Origin: Pyrenula massariospora
Taxonomy: Eukaryota > Ascomycota > Eurotiomycetes > Pyrenulales > Pyrenulaceae
Direction of reading: 5' to 3'
Length of the DNA stretch: 64,000 nucleotides
NCBI GenBank assembly: GCA_021030905.1
Contig: JAGFMI010000021.1
Coordinates: forward strand, 186,001 to 250,000
Part shown: piece by piece, positions 33,699 to 45,795 of the stretch
How the letters are laid out: each line of letters starts with the position of its first letter
Numbering within the stretch: the first letter of the stretch is position 1
The notes under the pieces: model-generated
The model's input: the letters and a program-made list of their open reading frames with translations, nothing else
Database searches by the model: none
Told to the model about the DNA's origin: nothing
Position numbers and translations under genes: made by a program

Positions 33699-34989
33699 TC
33701 ATATGCGACTTGAGTAGAGACCCCCAACGACTTGTGCGACAAGATGCTGGCAATACCTTCGTTAGCAACAATTCTTCTTAGTTGTAAGGGACACTCACTT
33801 GAAAATCAATTGCTGCTAGTTGTCCTTCCCTGATCACCTCTTCATGATTGGCTCTCCCCTCTTGAAGGATTCTTTGAAGATCCTCAGCCGTTGCGTTCTG
33901 GATCAGTGTGTCGTCTCCTCGTGGCGGTGCAGTCAAAACTGCTTGATTGGTTACGAGAGACATGGCCAGCACCTGCATGCCGCAATGGCGGGCCACAATG
34001 ATCTCAGGCACCGTGGACATACCTACGAGATCAGCTCCCAAAGTGCGTAGCATTCGACATTCTGCTCTTGTTTCATAGCTAATGATGGCGAATTAGGAAG
34101 ATGTTGGACAGTGTTCTGTCAAATCTAATTACCTAGGTCCTCCAACATATGCATACACGCCCTCATGAACGCGTCGTTTTGTGTCTGACATACGACTCTG
34201 CTTCCAAGCTAGATGGACGGCCCGTCGGAGTCCCAAGTCATAAGCGTCGGATAGCGGTGGAAATCTTGGACCAAATCTGTCTTCGTTTGGGCCGCGCAAG
34301 GGATGGGCACCAGCAAGTCCTGCGAGGAATATGTGCTGTACCAATGTTTAGCTTTTACACTCTAAACTTACCAAAGTATGGATTGCTCACGTCGTTGAGA
34401 ACGACTATGTCCCCAACAGCATAGTCTGGGTTTAGCCCTCCAGCAGCATTAGTTACTATATGAGATTAGCTATCAGATCAAGCTCGTATGAGCTTCCTAG
34501 TAAGATACCAATGAGAGTCTCGATGCCCAGGAGTTTAAAGACCCGAATTGGAAATGTGATAGCATCTATGGCGTGGCCTTCATAAAAGCTTTGTTCACCT
34601 TGGTCAATTTCCAGCATTACCAAACTTGAGATGACGAACTAACTGTGTTCTACCCAACATCAAGACGACCGGTATCGCGTTGCTCATGAAGCCGAAGACT
34701 AGCTTTCCATCATGTCCTTGCACTACGTGCAGCAAGGTGCACTTAGCACCTATCCTTGAACAAAGTGTGGGCATAACCTACCCGTAGGTCGAGGAAAATT
34801 TGGAATTTGAGCATAGTCGTACTCAACCCTGTCTGCCCTTTCGAGCGTGTCTGCGAGCCCGCCTAAGCCTGACCCGCATATGACAGCTAACGAAGGCTTC
34901 TGGAAACGTTGTGGTAGTTGGGCTTGTAGGAATGTTTTGGTTTCTTCTATCCTCGAGAAAGTAATCGCTGGATTTTGAGCTTCTGACAT
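33699..34989 (-). CDS. PNP1: Purine nucleoside phosphorylase
   Basis: Cytosolic salvage enzyme that splits inosine and guanosine with phosphate into base plus ribose 1-phosphate. Seven exons on the complement: 34782-34989, 34644-34722, 34509-34588, 34391-34455, 34133-34335, 33799-34078, 33699-33746; six introns of 52-59 bp; 320 residues, normal for the trimeric PNP class. Seen: phosphate-binding CGSGLGGL near 39-46, GRTHFYEGH, the base/ribose pocket [40 protein letters not shown], and [15 protein letters not shown]. Several introns use acceptors a few bases past a nearer AG; I chose those that keep the family motifs in frame. The last exon gives [15 protein letters not shown]. With the UPRT gene 6 kb downstream, the window carries two nucleobase salvage enzymes. 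Confidence 0.94.
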
Positions 34990-35381
34990 AATCTTGAAAT
35001 GCTAAGGGAAGTTTCAACGTATGTATAGTGAAAACAAAAGCAATTTGAAGTCGCAAGGGCACAGTGCCAGTGTTATGAATTACGGTGGTCGTTGAAGGAT
35101 TTCTGTGCGTTTGCCTATTATTGAAAAGCAGTGCAGTCGAGGGCTGCCATAGTCTCTCAGCCCGGAATTAATCGATCTAGCCCGAGCAAAAGTTTATTGA
35201 TTGCAGATCTCCTGCTAATCCACTGAACGTTTCTCTTACTCTTTGGATATTACTGCACTTCATTCCGATTCACCGACTAATCCCGCTACGCCTGAGGTCT
35301 TCTCGAGGTCTTGTCTCTGAAGGTCGGCCCGAGATTTAGCCGCTCCCTTCGACTTTTCTCCAAAGCTGATTTCAAGCTAGA
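34990..35381. other. Divergent promoter PNP / RSM10
   Basis: A 392-bp head-to-head spacer with no recognisable coding sequence. Confidence 0.5.
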
Positions 35382-36349
35382 ATGGCCAGTGTTAGTACCA
35401 GGGTTCGTTATCGCCAAAAAATGGCCTTGTCAAGATCTTTGAAGATTCACAATCCAGCACATGTCTACACGTGTCGATGCATGAAGGTACATCCCGATCG
35501 AGACCAACTAAAAGCCGCAATTGACAGATCCACAGGTTCCCCTACCGACCAATGTGCCTCACTCTGCTCTCCTCGCAAGATCATACGCCTTCTCATCACG
35601 CGCATCCTATGCTTCAGTTGAATCAACGTGAGATAGGGCATCTTATGGTCTACTTAATGCAGCTCCCACTGATCATTCATAGCGTGCCCGTCGTTAGCTC
35701 GAAAGCCGCAGTTTTAACGAAAGAACCAATTGAGGAAGAAAAGAAATCTTATAACATCAGACTTCCGCGAAGCGTTCAAGCAGCATTTCTCCAGCCTCTG
35801 AAATGGGAAGCGAAATATGGGATCCCAACATGTGACCTTCAGCTCCGATCGTACAGCGTGCGCAATCTCGAATTCATGGCAGATTTTGCGATGCGTGCGG
35901 CCTACTACTTACGTCTGCCGGCCTCCGGTCCAATTCCGCTACCACAGAAAGTTGAACGATGGACTGTCCTCCGGAGCAATTTTGTGCATAAGAAAGCCCA
36001 AGAGAATTTTGAGAGAAAGACACTACGGCGACTCATCCAAATCAAAGATGGCCATCCTGATACAGTGCAAGCCTGGCTTGCTTATTTGAGAAAGCATGTC
36101 TTCTACGGTGTTGGTATGAAGGCTAATGTATGGGAACATGAACCTCTCGACGTCAATGCCAAAATGGACAGAAGCGTGGCAACTCTCGATACACAATTGC
36201 AATCGAAATTATCGAGATTCGGCCGCAGTGTAACTTCAAAGGAGACCAAGCCTATTACCGATATCTTGGAAAGGCAGAAATATCGTCAGATGGGTGCTCC
36301 ACTCACCGAAGTCCGCGAGAAGGCCAGAGAGAAGGACGAAGAACCTTGA
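35382..36349 (+). CDS. RSM10: Mitochondrial small-subunit ribosomal protein uS10m
   Basis: Component of the mitoribosome small subunit (S10 family). Exons 35382-35486, 35536-35627, 35698-36349; 282 residues. The joined N-terminus is rich in Arg, Ser and Ala with few acids (RSLKIHNPAHVYTCRCMK, LLARSYAFSSRASYASVESTSKA), as in a mitochondrial targeting sequence. The S10 core follows: RLPRSVQAAFLQPLKWEAKYGIPTCDLQLRS, then ERWTVLRSNFVHKKAQENFERKTLRRLIQI and VQAWLAYLRKHVFYGVGMKANVWEHE. A fungal-type extension of about 65 residues completes the protein. A second ATG (35421) is in frame; the first is kept because it gives a longer presequence. Confidence 0.92.
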
Positions 36350-37824
36350 ACGGATAGCTTTCAAGGCAGGCGTCCTGACAAACTACTGCCACACAGAGGA
36401 ATATAATATCTCCGACACTCGGCGACCCTCAAAACCGAAATGCACGATGGGTCTACTGGTTGTCCGCCATAGCACTCTCGATCAATTAAGATTCTATGGG
36501 GACGGGTCTTAAGAATTGTGCGGTGCAGGACTAGCGATTATTTAGCCCCGCGGACGCCCTAGGCCTGGAATGATTCGACTGAAGCTTGCAACATTCTGCA
36601 TTATCTTCTGAGAATATTGAGGTTGGAGAGTGGAAAGCGTGGAGGTCGAAAGATTTCCCATCGCTTGTAGGATAGTGAAAGGCCGCCAATTAGTAACCGC
36701 ATAGGAAGTGCGACGAGGACGGATTCAAGGCATGCGACGCGCTCGCACAACGAGAATCTATTTATCTAGTTTGTGAGGTAGGATGACTCAACGTGAAAGA
36801 CGAAAAGGCCAAAAATCTACGCATAAGAAAGGTTGGTCTTGGAATGAATAGCGTTTGGACAAGCTTTTCCGAGCCTTCCAAGCTTTTGCGAAGCTTTTCA
36901 GGTATCTCAATTGAAATAAATATCCCAGCAAACTTACCAGTCTCGTTCAATTTGCTTTGCGATGATGGTGCTTGGCTGTGGCCGATGTCGAATATGGCGA
37001 TGTTGAGGGTATAGGCGGGAGAATTTTGATTGGCGGAAAGATTGAGATTAATCGATCGACTCAGGGGTTTCAAAAGGCCAAGCATCCCGACCCCATCCAT
37101 CAACCTGAAGCAGCGCACTCGCCACTACATCCATCTTTCGACGCCTCGACCAGTTGAAGGCTTCGGAATTTTCTTTGTTTAAGCTCTCCTCCACCTCGAA
37201 GTTTCAAACAAGTTGCCTAGTCCCGGATATTGTGGATCGCTTCTGCTAGTGGAAATTATCAATCAAAACGACCTACCAAAAGCTTCAAAGCCTCCATTCA
37301 TCACCAGCATTGACCCTGCTGTCCGGTCTTCGGAATTAGAGTCGCTTTTGCCATCTAACCAAATAGGTACATTTGTTTTTTTGAACAAAGACGATTCTAA
37401 TTCCTAAAAGCCGACAAGGGCAATTTACAGCTACAAGCTATATCCATGTGCCGTGCTCGGCAATGGTTTGGTCCTTACAGAACTGTCCCCGATTTCTTTA
37501 GATTGGCTGTAATAGCTCTATGTTAGGATAAGGAAAATCCGATGGTACAAACAAGTCAACTCTTCGGTTCATTGCCGCTATCAGCTCCACCAGCCCGGCT
37601 CACCCCCATTCCTTATTGAGAAGCACTCCATATTGAGGAGTCCACCTCATTTGATATCCCCGTCACCCCCATGCACGGACACAGCCTCTCTATCTTCATA
37701 TATAACCAGTTGGCGCTGCCACTCTTTTTTTGTCGTCATGGACTTTTTATCTTCTTGACGCTTCTCTTCTTGTACATACAATTATTTTACATCTCCGTCA
37801 TCTTTCTTTCCTTCTTCAGACAAT
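36350..37824. other. Intergenic, polygalacturonase upstream region
   Basis: About 1.5 kb without a recognisable gene. An open frame on the minus strand (36762-37118) has no family features. The long upstream region fits a regulated secreted-enzyme gene; a TATA-like element lies at 37699. Confidence 0.5.
37699..37705 (+). promoter_or_regulatory. TATA-like element of the polygalacturonase gene
   Basis: TATATAA lies 120 bp upstream of the polygalacturonase ATG and is followed by a T/C-rich stretch, the usual arrangement at strongly inducible fungal promoters. Position and sequence only; transcription start is unknown. Confidence 0.45.
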
Positions 37825-39073
37825 ATGCTCAGGTCATTTGGCCTGCTCTTCGGAGCAATCAGTCTAGCTGCTGCTCTACCTGCGCCAGACCCGATGGTAA
37901 CGGCTGCGGCCAATCTTGAAGAGAGAGCTACCACTTGCACCTTTACCGATGCTGCTGCAGCATCAAAAAGCAAGACTTCATGCTCGACTATTGTTCTCAG
38001 CAATATCGCAGTGCCGTCAGGCACGACCCTTGACATGAAGCTGAACTCAGGCACCCATGTATGTCGATATCGTTCCGTGGCTTGTATCCTCTCCTGCTAA
38101 TGGGAGCCTCTAGGTCATCTTCGAGGGTACAACTACATTCGGATATAAGGAATGGTCAGGGCCTCTCATCTCCTTCTCCGGAAGCAACATTGCCATTAGC
38201 GGAGCATCTGGTCATCTCATTGATGGCGGTGGTGCACGCTGGTGGGATGGCGAGGGCAGCAACGGCGGAAAGACCAAGCCAAAGTTCTTCTACGCTCACT
38301 CCCTCACGTCCTCAACTATCAGCAACCTCAATGTGAAGAACACCCCTGTCCAATTTATGAGCATCAACGGCGCGTCTGGTCTCACAGTCAGCGGCGTGAC
38401 CATGGACAATTCAGCTGGTGATACCGCTGGAGGACACAACACCGACGCCTTTGATGTTGGGAGCAGCGACACCGTCACTATTTCTGGTGCCAATATCAAG
38501 AACCAAGATGACTGCCTAGCAGTCAATTCCGGAACTGTTAGTAGCCTTTTTCACTAGCCATGTCCGCCTTCAAAACTCTCAAGGCCATCTTATGACCTCT
38601 CTGACCTTCTGCAGAACATCATCTTCACCGGTGGCACCTGCTCAGGCGGTCACGGCCTCAGCATCGGCTCCGTCGGCGGCCGCGACGATAACACCGTCAA
38701 AGGCGTCACCATCGAAAACTCGTCTATCAGCAACTCTCAAAACGGCGTTCGCATCAAGACTGTCTCCGGCGCAACCGGCAGCGTCTCGGGCGTGACCTAC
38801 TCCAATATCAAGCTCTCTGGTATTACTAGCTACGGCATCGTCATTGAGCAGGATTACGAGAATGGCTCGCCCACGGGTACACCTACGAACGGTGTGCCAA
38901 TTACAGATTTGACAGTCTCAGGCGTGACAGGAACGGTATCGAGCAGTGCGACAGATATCTATATCCTCTGTGCAAGCGGTGCATGCTCAAACTGGAAGTG
39001 GAGTGGAGTCTCGGTCACGGGTGGGAAAACATCTACCAAGTGCAGCAATGTCCCATCTCCGGCGAAATGCTAG
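37825..39073 (+). CDS. Endopolygalacturonase, GH28, secreted
   Basis: Secreted enzyme that hydrolyses alpha-1,4 bonds in plant pectin (polygalacturonic acid). Exons 37825-38058, 38114-38536, 38615-39073; introns 55 and 78 bp; 371 residues. N-terminal signal peptide ([17 protein letters not shown]), then a short propeptide probably cut after LEER. The right-handed beta-helix carries all GH28 active-site motifs: NTD at 187-189, DD at 210-211, GHG with His232, and RIK at 265-267. Cysteines near both ends fit the conserved disulfides. The spacing NTD-DD-GHG-RIK is that of endo-acting enzymes. No carbohydrate-binding module or transmembrane segment is present. It points to a plant-associated or saprotrophic lifestyle. 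Confidence 0.95.
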
Positions 39074-39688
39074 ATGGAGAATCGGCAGTGACGGTGGATG
39101 CTAAATGCTGGAGCAGCAGCTGTGCTGACCTTGTCTTGTGCTTCCTTTCTCTTCTATTTTGCACTTGAACACTCGTGAGAGCAGACGATGCAAATGTACA
39201 TAGTTTCTCCAAGACATAAAAATTTGTTTAGCAAAAGTAAGGCTCCTAGTATGTTAATTCACTAAAGCTACGTTGGAAGGACGAGGCCTTCGAGACATCA
39301 GTTTCGAGAATATTTCGCAATGTTGATGTGCTCAAAGGTGGATCTCAGCGAGCCGAACATTCGACAGCGAGAACGTTCCAAAAACGAACATTGCTTAAGT
39401 CTGGATTCTATTCTAGAATTGCACACATTTATGCTTCTCTGCGGAGCCGGTGTGGGGCATGTACCACCTCATAGTCCGTGCTTTGAGCTCACATACTCCC
39501 ACAGAAAACCGCATTCTTTAGCGGTCACCATTTACTGTACTTCAGAGTTCCAGAAATCTGCCAGAGAGCAACTAGACACCTTCTGATTCTTCTTACTTCG
39601 CGAAAGCTCATCGCAAGGCGTCGTAGCACATACAACGCCAACATCCTCTCCATCCATCCATCACCCTTGACTCCATCCCCCCTCTAAC
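39074..39688. other. Intergenic, ELF1 promoter
   Basis: A 615-bp spacer between two + strand genes. No coding sequence recognised. The last 80 bases are C-rich and pass into the ELF1 first intron. Confidence 0.5.
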
Positions 39689-40283
39689 ATGGTAACCCCT
39701 CTCCCTCTCTCCCTCCTTCCCCTCCTCCAATACCCCTCTAACACCTCTCTCACGCAGGGAAAACGCAAAAAGTCCTCCAAAGCGCCCCAGAAGAAAAAGG
39801 TCCGCCCTTCTCCCTTCTCCCTTCTCCCCAACCCTACCCTTCAAGCCTGCTATCGCACGGCGCTGACACCAAACAGCGCGAAGGCCTCTCCACCGCCTTC
39901 CAATGCCTCTTCTGCAACCACGAGAGCGCCGTCACCGTGCGCCTGGACAAGAAGCTCGGCCTCGGCCAGCTGCACTGCAAGGTGTGCGGGCAGAAGTTTC
40001 AGAGCGGGATTAACTGTACTTCCCCCCTCCTCCTTCCCTCTCCCTCCACATTATATTATATTGTCTAGCGATTTTGTGGCTGACGGTGGGCGGATGTGTA
40101 GATCTTTCGCAGCCGGTGGACGTGTATTCGGACTGGATCGACGCGTGCGAGCAGGTGGCCAAGGAGACGGCGGAGAATGATGCCGAGGAGAGGAATTTTA
40201 GTACGTATGGGATGGGGGAGGAGGGGAGGGGTGGTGGGGTTGCGGCTGGTGGGGAGGGGGATGGGGATGATGAAGCGTACTGA
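39689..40283 (+). CDS. ELF1: Transcription elongation factor ELF1
   Basis: Small zinc protein that binds elongating RNA polymerase II and helps passage through nucleosomes. Exons 39689-39691, 39758-39799, 39877-40015, 40102-40283; 121 residues. The first exon's coding part is only the ATG: a GTAACC donor follows at once, and the second exon supplies the family N-terminus GKRKKSSKAPQKKK. The zinc ribbon is complete: CLFCNHESAVTVRLDKKLGLGQLHCKVC, followed by [23 protein letters not shown]. The C-terminal tail is Gly/Glu/Asp-rich and variable. The coding strand is strongly C-rich up to the zinc domain and G-rich at the end. Without splicing at the start codon no sensible N-terminus can be found, so I trust the model. 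Confidence 0.93.
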
Positions 40284-40659
40284 ATTAGGGTAGAGGGGAT
40301 GGTGGGATAGGATAAGGTGTTTTGGGGATATGGCGATTTGGTGATCCTGCCTATGGAGTCTTTGCCTCATGCAATTTTGGGATAGTTTGGAACTGGTAAA
40401 TTATGGATATCAGATGTGGTATGGCATTATTCAAATTTTGACGCTTCAAGCGCCGAAGTATTTTAATGTATCTCCGCTAATTTCACCCGTGCAGAAAAGG
40501 CAAACCGGCTCCAGCTCGCAGGGTACTTTTTTGAAGTGTGAGAACGAGGAATACCTTGCCACAATGTCGTCGTTTTCACACCTGGAGATGTCTTTACAGC
40601 TCGCCAAGTAGGCTATCTCGTAGGCTCGCAGCGCACGGGAAAGGAAGTCCAAAGACCTC
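40284..40659. other. Intergenic between convergent genes
   Basis: Tail-to-tail spacer of ELF1 (+) and the UPRT gene (-), 376 bp. No gene is seen. Confidence 0.5.
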
Positions 40660-41561
<902 letters not shown>

Positions 41562-42480
41562 GGCCGACTATTTTACAGGAGGGTGGTCTGTTGTCAGAGA
41601 AAGCCGGCGCGGTCCAGAGGGGTTGAGCTTGCTGCTGTAGAAATGGCTAAGGCGGCATTGGAACAGAATGATGGGTCAATGATCCGTATATTGTCTTGAT
41701 CCTCGACACCGCAAATGGATCAATCTAAGCTAGGGCATGTGAAGTGAAGACCCCCGTCCTTCTGAGATCGTGTTGGAAGATGTACTTCACGGTTTGCAGG
41801 GGTTTGTAGTCGAGGATGAAGCCACAGGATTGGCATCGAGAGCCATGTGGGCTGCGGGGTACGCCTGACATGACGGAGGGAGGGTTGTCCGCTAGTGAAA
41901 GGTCAATCACAATGCGGATCGACTTTCATAGATGCGTTCTCGAGAATGTTCCGGGAAGTGAAAGAAGCTATAGTTCTGCTGGATAGAGCACAGTTGCTCC
42001 ATGCGAGGAGTGTTCACAACGCTGTGAGAGTGACAGAGTCTGGGCATCTCCAAGCTGAGGGACTCGATTGACCCCGACTCGACTGCAGGGAAATTTTTAA
42101 GCTTAACGGCAAGTGCCCGACCCGCCGAGCGCACCCCCGGTTTGCATAAACAAAGCCGTTGCCGTGTTTTGGTTTTGGTGACGCTTCGACCAATGCCTCA
42201 ACATGAACTTCACTATGCCAACACACACTGCGCTGCGCGCCTTTCAATGCCTCACCGACAATCAATATGATTCATGAAGCACGCAACTTCGCCTTCCTAC
42301 CGTTCTCGAGATTGGTGAAGACATCAACAGCCCGTTAAATGCCGCTACCTTTCCATCGTGATGATCGCACAGCTCAAACCATCCTCCCGCTCATGACACC
42401 ACCGTCGCAAGACGTCACATCCACCAAGCAACTCTGTCGCGTAATAACGGCGAGGTCGATTCTGATCCGGTTGTGATACA
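41562..42480. other. Divergent promoter UPRT / WAPL
   Basis: A 919-bp head-to-head spacer. A few short minus-strand open frames occur, one with a CxxC pair (41725-41910), but none matches a known family. I call no gene. Confidence 0.5.
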
Positions 42481-45309
42481 ATGGCTAGCCTCAGTGAGTG
42501 TAAGCCACGGCGAAGGCCCGTCACCTACGGCAAATCTACAAAGAGAAATGACAAGCTATTTAATTATTTTGAAGAGGAGGAAACAATCGCGAAGGCTACG
42601 TCCAAAATGATCATAAATCACAGTACGGGAGGCGTAATCATCCCTTATCAACAGCGCCGCCATGTATCCCCTGTCAAAGATGTGGCAACAAGGGACACTC
42701 AAGAGATAGCTGAGGAAAGTCTCAAACGTGGAAGGAGGCCCAGAAAATCTAGTCCATTCACTTTCCGATCTCGAAGCGTAAAGAGTCAGGCATCCCAGGC
42801 GTCCTCTCAAGCCGAAGTGAATGAAGGATCTGTGTACGACGTACCAAATTCTGACGAGGAAATGAATCTCTCGGATTCTTATAGCTCTCGCAAACGTAGG
42901 AAGCTCACCCCTTTGACGGACAGAAAAACTCCTACAGATGCAATGCGTACCTCTCCAGCAGCAAAGAAGAAACCCTTGCCTCAACATACTACGAAAAAGG
43001 GTGAAAAGCTAAGAACCAGATCTGTTTCGCGACAGCGACAAAAGGCAACCCTCTCCGGCAGAGTTAGCAAAAGCCAGTCTGAGAAGAATGGAGTGACAGA
43101 CAAAAATTCACATCGTACCGGAAAGGCGCTGGCAACGGCAATCAAGCAGCAACCAGTATCACCAGACTCAGGAAGCCCTCAGCCTCCAGAACGGTATACG
43201 CGCAAAGCCACTCCAATTTCCAGTGTCTATGTCAGCACCCCGCCAAAGTCAAGTCCTGAGACACCTATCACCCCAAAATCAAGTCGATCAGCAAAGCGAC
43301 TGTCAGATTACCTTGACAGCCATGAAATCACTCAAAGCTTGGGCAAGCTAGGATTGAGTCAGCTGCGACTTGATTCGAGCCGTGCCGCTTCTGTGCAACC
43401 TGATGATCTTGAATTGTACAGAAGATCACCTTCTAGGAGTAGGGCGGCTATCCAACCGAGACCTCGTATGAGGCTGGTTGACACGCTTAGTCAATCGCAG
43501 GAAGTAGCACTACCAGCTGACGAAGCGTCGGATGATGAGCTTTCCGATTTACAACCGATTGAAGCTCCTCGAGAGTCGAGTCAAGTGGCTATAGAAAGCG
43601 TGAAGACGTTCTCTCAAGATGATCTCCAGCTCAAATCAGCCGGTGTTCGCCGCCATGAGCTCGACGGTGGTCCAAGAGTAACGTACGCAAAACAACGTTC
43701 CTACCTCGATGACATGGTAGTAGAGGATGGTTTGGATACTGGGTTGGCAGCTTTATCACAAATGAGTGATGTCTCGGCTCCTGCAAAATCAAGCTTTAAC
43801 AGCAACTTCTCTCAGGAGTCTCAATTCGATATGTCTGATGAAGACGATCTTAATGGAACCGGCGCATTGCGAAGTACTCGTGAGCTTCGCAAAGCTGGCG
43901 TAAATGCTCGCTTCGAAAGTACAGTCGAGTCGATATTTGAAGACATCGAGGCGCACTCAACCAATTCAAACGGGCGTCGCCTGACTGGCCTCATGCAGCT
44001 CCATGAAAAGCTCTCAGACAATGATTTCAAGCGCCAATTTCTGGACTGCCAGATGGACAAACGCTTGGCCAGCTGCGATGCTTCTGACACGAATGTTCTC
44101 GGTTCCTCAATCATGGCCAGCACACTGTCATTAATGCTCTCTGACAGTCAATCATCAATACAGTCCATCGAAAAAAGTCTGAAAAGAATGACTAGTATTT
44201 CGCTATTGCTTCTCGAAGAAAGCCGTGACCTCCTTCTAATTGCTAAAGATCGTCGACAAAATTTATCAAAAGCCCTTCGCAATGATCTTAGCCATTTCAA
44301 AGATCACGTTCTTTCATCACGCGTGTGGGCAGACCAAAAGCCTGTCAAATTGACACCTCAAACTATTTGTTTACGAGGAATTGAACTGATGATACGGCGA
44401 GCGAGAGAGCTTGGGAGTTTTGCATGTTACCTAAAGCCGTCAGTGTTCAGCCTAGTCTTGGACATACTACAAGGAGGCGATGCACACGATGCTGATGGGG
44501 CAGATTCCAAAGACCGCCAAATCGTTATAAGCATATCAATATCAATCCTGGAGTCCTTCACTGTTGGCGCTGGCGAACTAGACGGGAGGTATGTGAAGGC
44601 ACTGAAGAGACTGCCTTATTCCACGAATCTTACGTCGGCTCTGACTGCTCCGGATGCCACCACCCATCACTCACTATTGACTCGACAACTACTTCTCCGT
44701 CTAATTCTTAATATTACCAATAACAACCAGGAGCTTTGTGAGATTTTCGCTCAGCCCACCTTGATCTCTGCAGTATTTAAAATCATTCGTGCTGGCTTTG
44801 AAGAATTCGCGGCTGATGGGGAGTCGGCCAAAGACGAGATCAAACTAAACACTGTGATCCTTTCGCTTGGCGCGTTGACCAATTTTGCTGAATGGAGTGG
44901 CCAGGCACGATCTTTGATGATGAAGCTTGAAGTCGAGTCGAAGAAATACTTGGACTTGATTGTGTCTATCTTCAGAGACCATGTCAATACCTTCCTCGAA
45001 GCCTCGTCTGCGTCTCAGTCCCTATCTATGGTCGCCTTTGGCTATCTCTCCGTCCTGCTCAGCACTCTGTGCATTGATCCCGAGATTCGCGCGTATGTTC
45101 GCAGCCAGCTTAAGGATCGTAATCTCAATCAGCTGCTGCAGGCAGTGGAGGAATTCTTGCGACACTTCAGAAAGGTAGAGCAGGAGCAGCAAGATCAGAT
45201 GGATGTGGATAATGAGGACGCTGTCAACGGTGCAAAGGCAGCCAATGGCTTCACTGAGCGCTTCCAGCGGATCGTAGAAGGGCTGAGAAATGCTGAGGTG
45301 AGCAAGTGA
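42481..45309 (+). CDS. WPL1: Cohesin release factor WAPL
   Basis: Wings-apart-like protein, which with Pds5 opens the cohesin ring and removes it from DNA. One uninterrupted exon encodes 942 residues. The first ~460 residues are disordered: Ser, Lys and Arg-rich with basic patches likely to be nuclear signals and many SP/TP sites. The WAPL domain begins near 470 (RELRKAGVNARFESTVESIFEDIE) and runs to about 900, with helical-repeat segments such as TGLMQLHEKLSDNDFKRQFL, LRLILNITNNNQELCEIFA and NTVILSLGALTNFAEWS. A 2.8-kb intronless gene stands out in this intron-rich window. The tail has an acidic/Gln-rich stretch before FTERFQRIVEGLR. Confidence 0.9.
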   Translation: MASLSECKPRRRPVTYGKSTKRNDKLFNYFEEEETIAKATSKMIINHSTGGVIIPYQQRRHVSPVKDVATRDTQEIAEESLKRGRRPRKSSPFTFRSRSVKSQASQASSQAEVNEGSVYDVPNSDEEMNLSDSYSSRKRRKLTPLTDRKTPTDAMRTSPAAKKKPLPQHTTKKGEKLRTRSVSRQRQKATLSGRVSKSQSEKNGVTDKNSHRTGKALATAIKQQPVSPDSGSPQPPERYTRKATPISSVYVSTPPKSSPETPITPKSSRSAKRLSDYLDSHEITQSLGKLGLSQLRLDSSRAASVQPDDLELYRRSPSRSRAAIQPRPRMRLVDTLSQSQEVALPADEASDDELSDLQPIEAPRESSQVAIESVKTFSQDDLQLKSAGVRRHELDGGPRVTYAKQRSYLDDMVVEDGLDTGLAALSQMSDVSAPAKSSFNSNFSQESQFDMSDEDDLNGTGALRSTRELRKAGVNARFESTVESIFEDIEAHSTNSNGRRLTGLMQLHEKLSDNDFKRQFLDCQMDKRLASCDASDTNVLGSSIMASTLSLMLSDSQSSIQSIEKSLKRMTSISLLLLEESRDLLLIAKDRRQNLSKALRNDLSHFKDHVLSSRVWADQKPVKLTPQTICLRGIELMIRRARELGSFACYLKPSVFSLVLDILQGGDAHDADGADSKDRQIVISISISILESFTVGAGELDGRYVKALKRLPYSTNLTSALTAPDATTHHSLLTRQLLLRLILNITNNNQELCEIFAQPTLISAVFKIIRAGFEEFAADGESAKDEIKLNTVILSLGALTNFAEWSGQARSLMMKLEVESKKYLDLIVSIFRDHVNTFLEASSASQSLSMVAFGYLSVLLSTLCIDPEIRAYVRSQLKDRNLNQLLQAVEEFLRHFRKVEQEQQDQMDVDNEDAVNGAKAANGFTERFQRIVEGLRNAEVSK

Positions 45310-45795
45310 TCCCGGAATACTTTTTGTGAGCAGGCTACGGCAAAATATGGTCGAGCATGGATTATGTTTATACAAGGTTACGTTGTGTACGTTGGAGGAG
45401 AGTGTCGTTGGAAAGGCATTCTGTATAGTTGATACGAGAATGATGCTTGGGTCTTTGCGTTGGAGCATACGATCAACATTCGTTGATATGGAGACTACAG
45501 AGCGGAATATACGTCCAGAAGTTTCTTTTGTTGAGGATGAGAAAATGATAATATACCAAACTCTTGATCCAGACCTTCTTAAGATCGTTATCCCATCACT
45601 CGTGCCAAATATCTCTAGATTTCAAGACTTGACTCGGTTCCGTTCATGACCAAATCTCAAACATCATACATGTCTCCTCTTCCCGATCACACAATAACTC
45701 TACCTGCTTATCACCCCTACCACCGCCCTTCTCCACAGCCCCCTTAACGCCGCCTCCTCCTCCCTACGCTCACCACGCCCTGAATGAAAACACCA
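45310..45795. other. Intergenic between convergent genes
   Basis: Tail-to-tail spacer of WAPL (+) and the dihydroxyacetone-synthase-like gene (-). From about 45700 it becomes pyrimidine-rich on the + strand, continuing into the end of the next gene. No gene is seen. Confidence 0.5.

Noticed and set aside
36762-37118. A 118-codon minus-strand open frame in the polygalacturonase upstream region
   Set aside because: No motif, no intron pattern, and no signal of codon bias like its neighbours.
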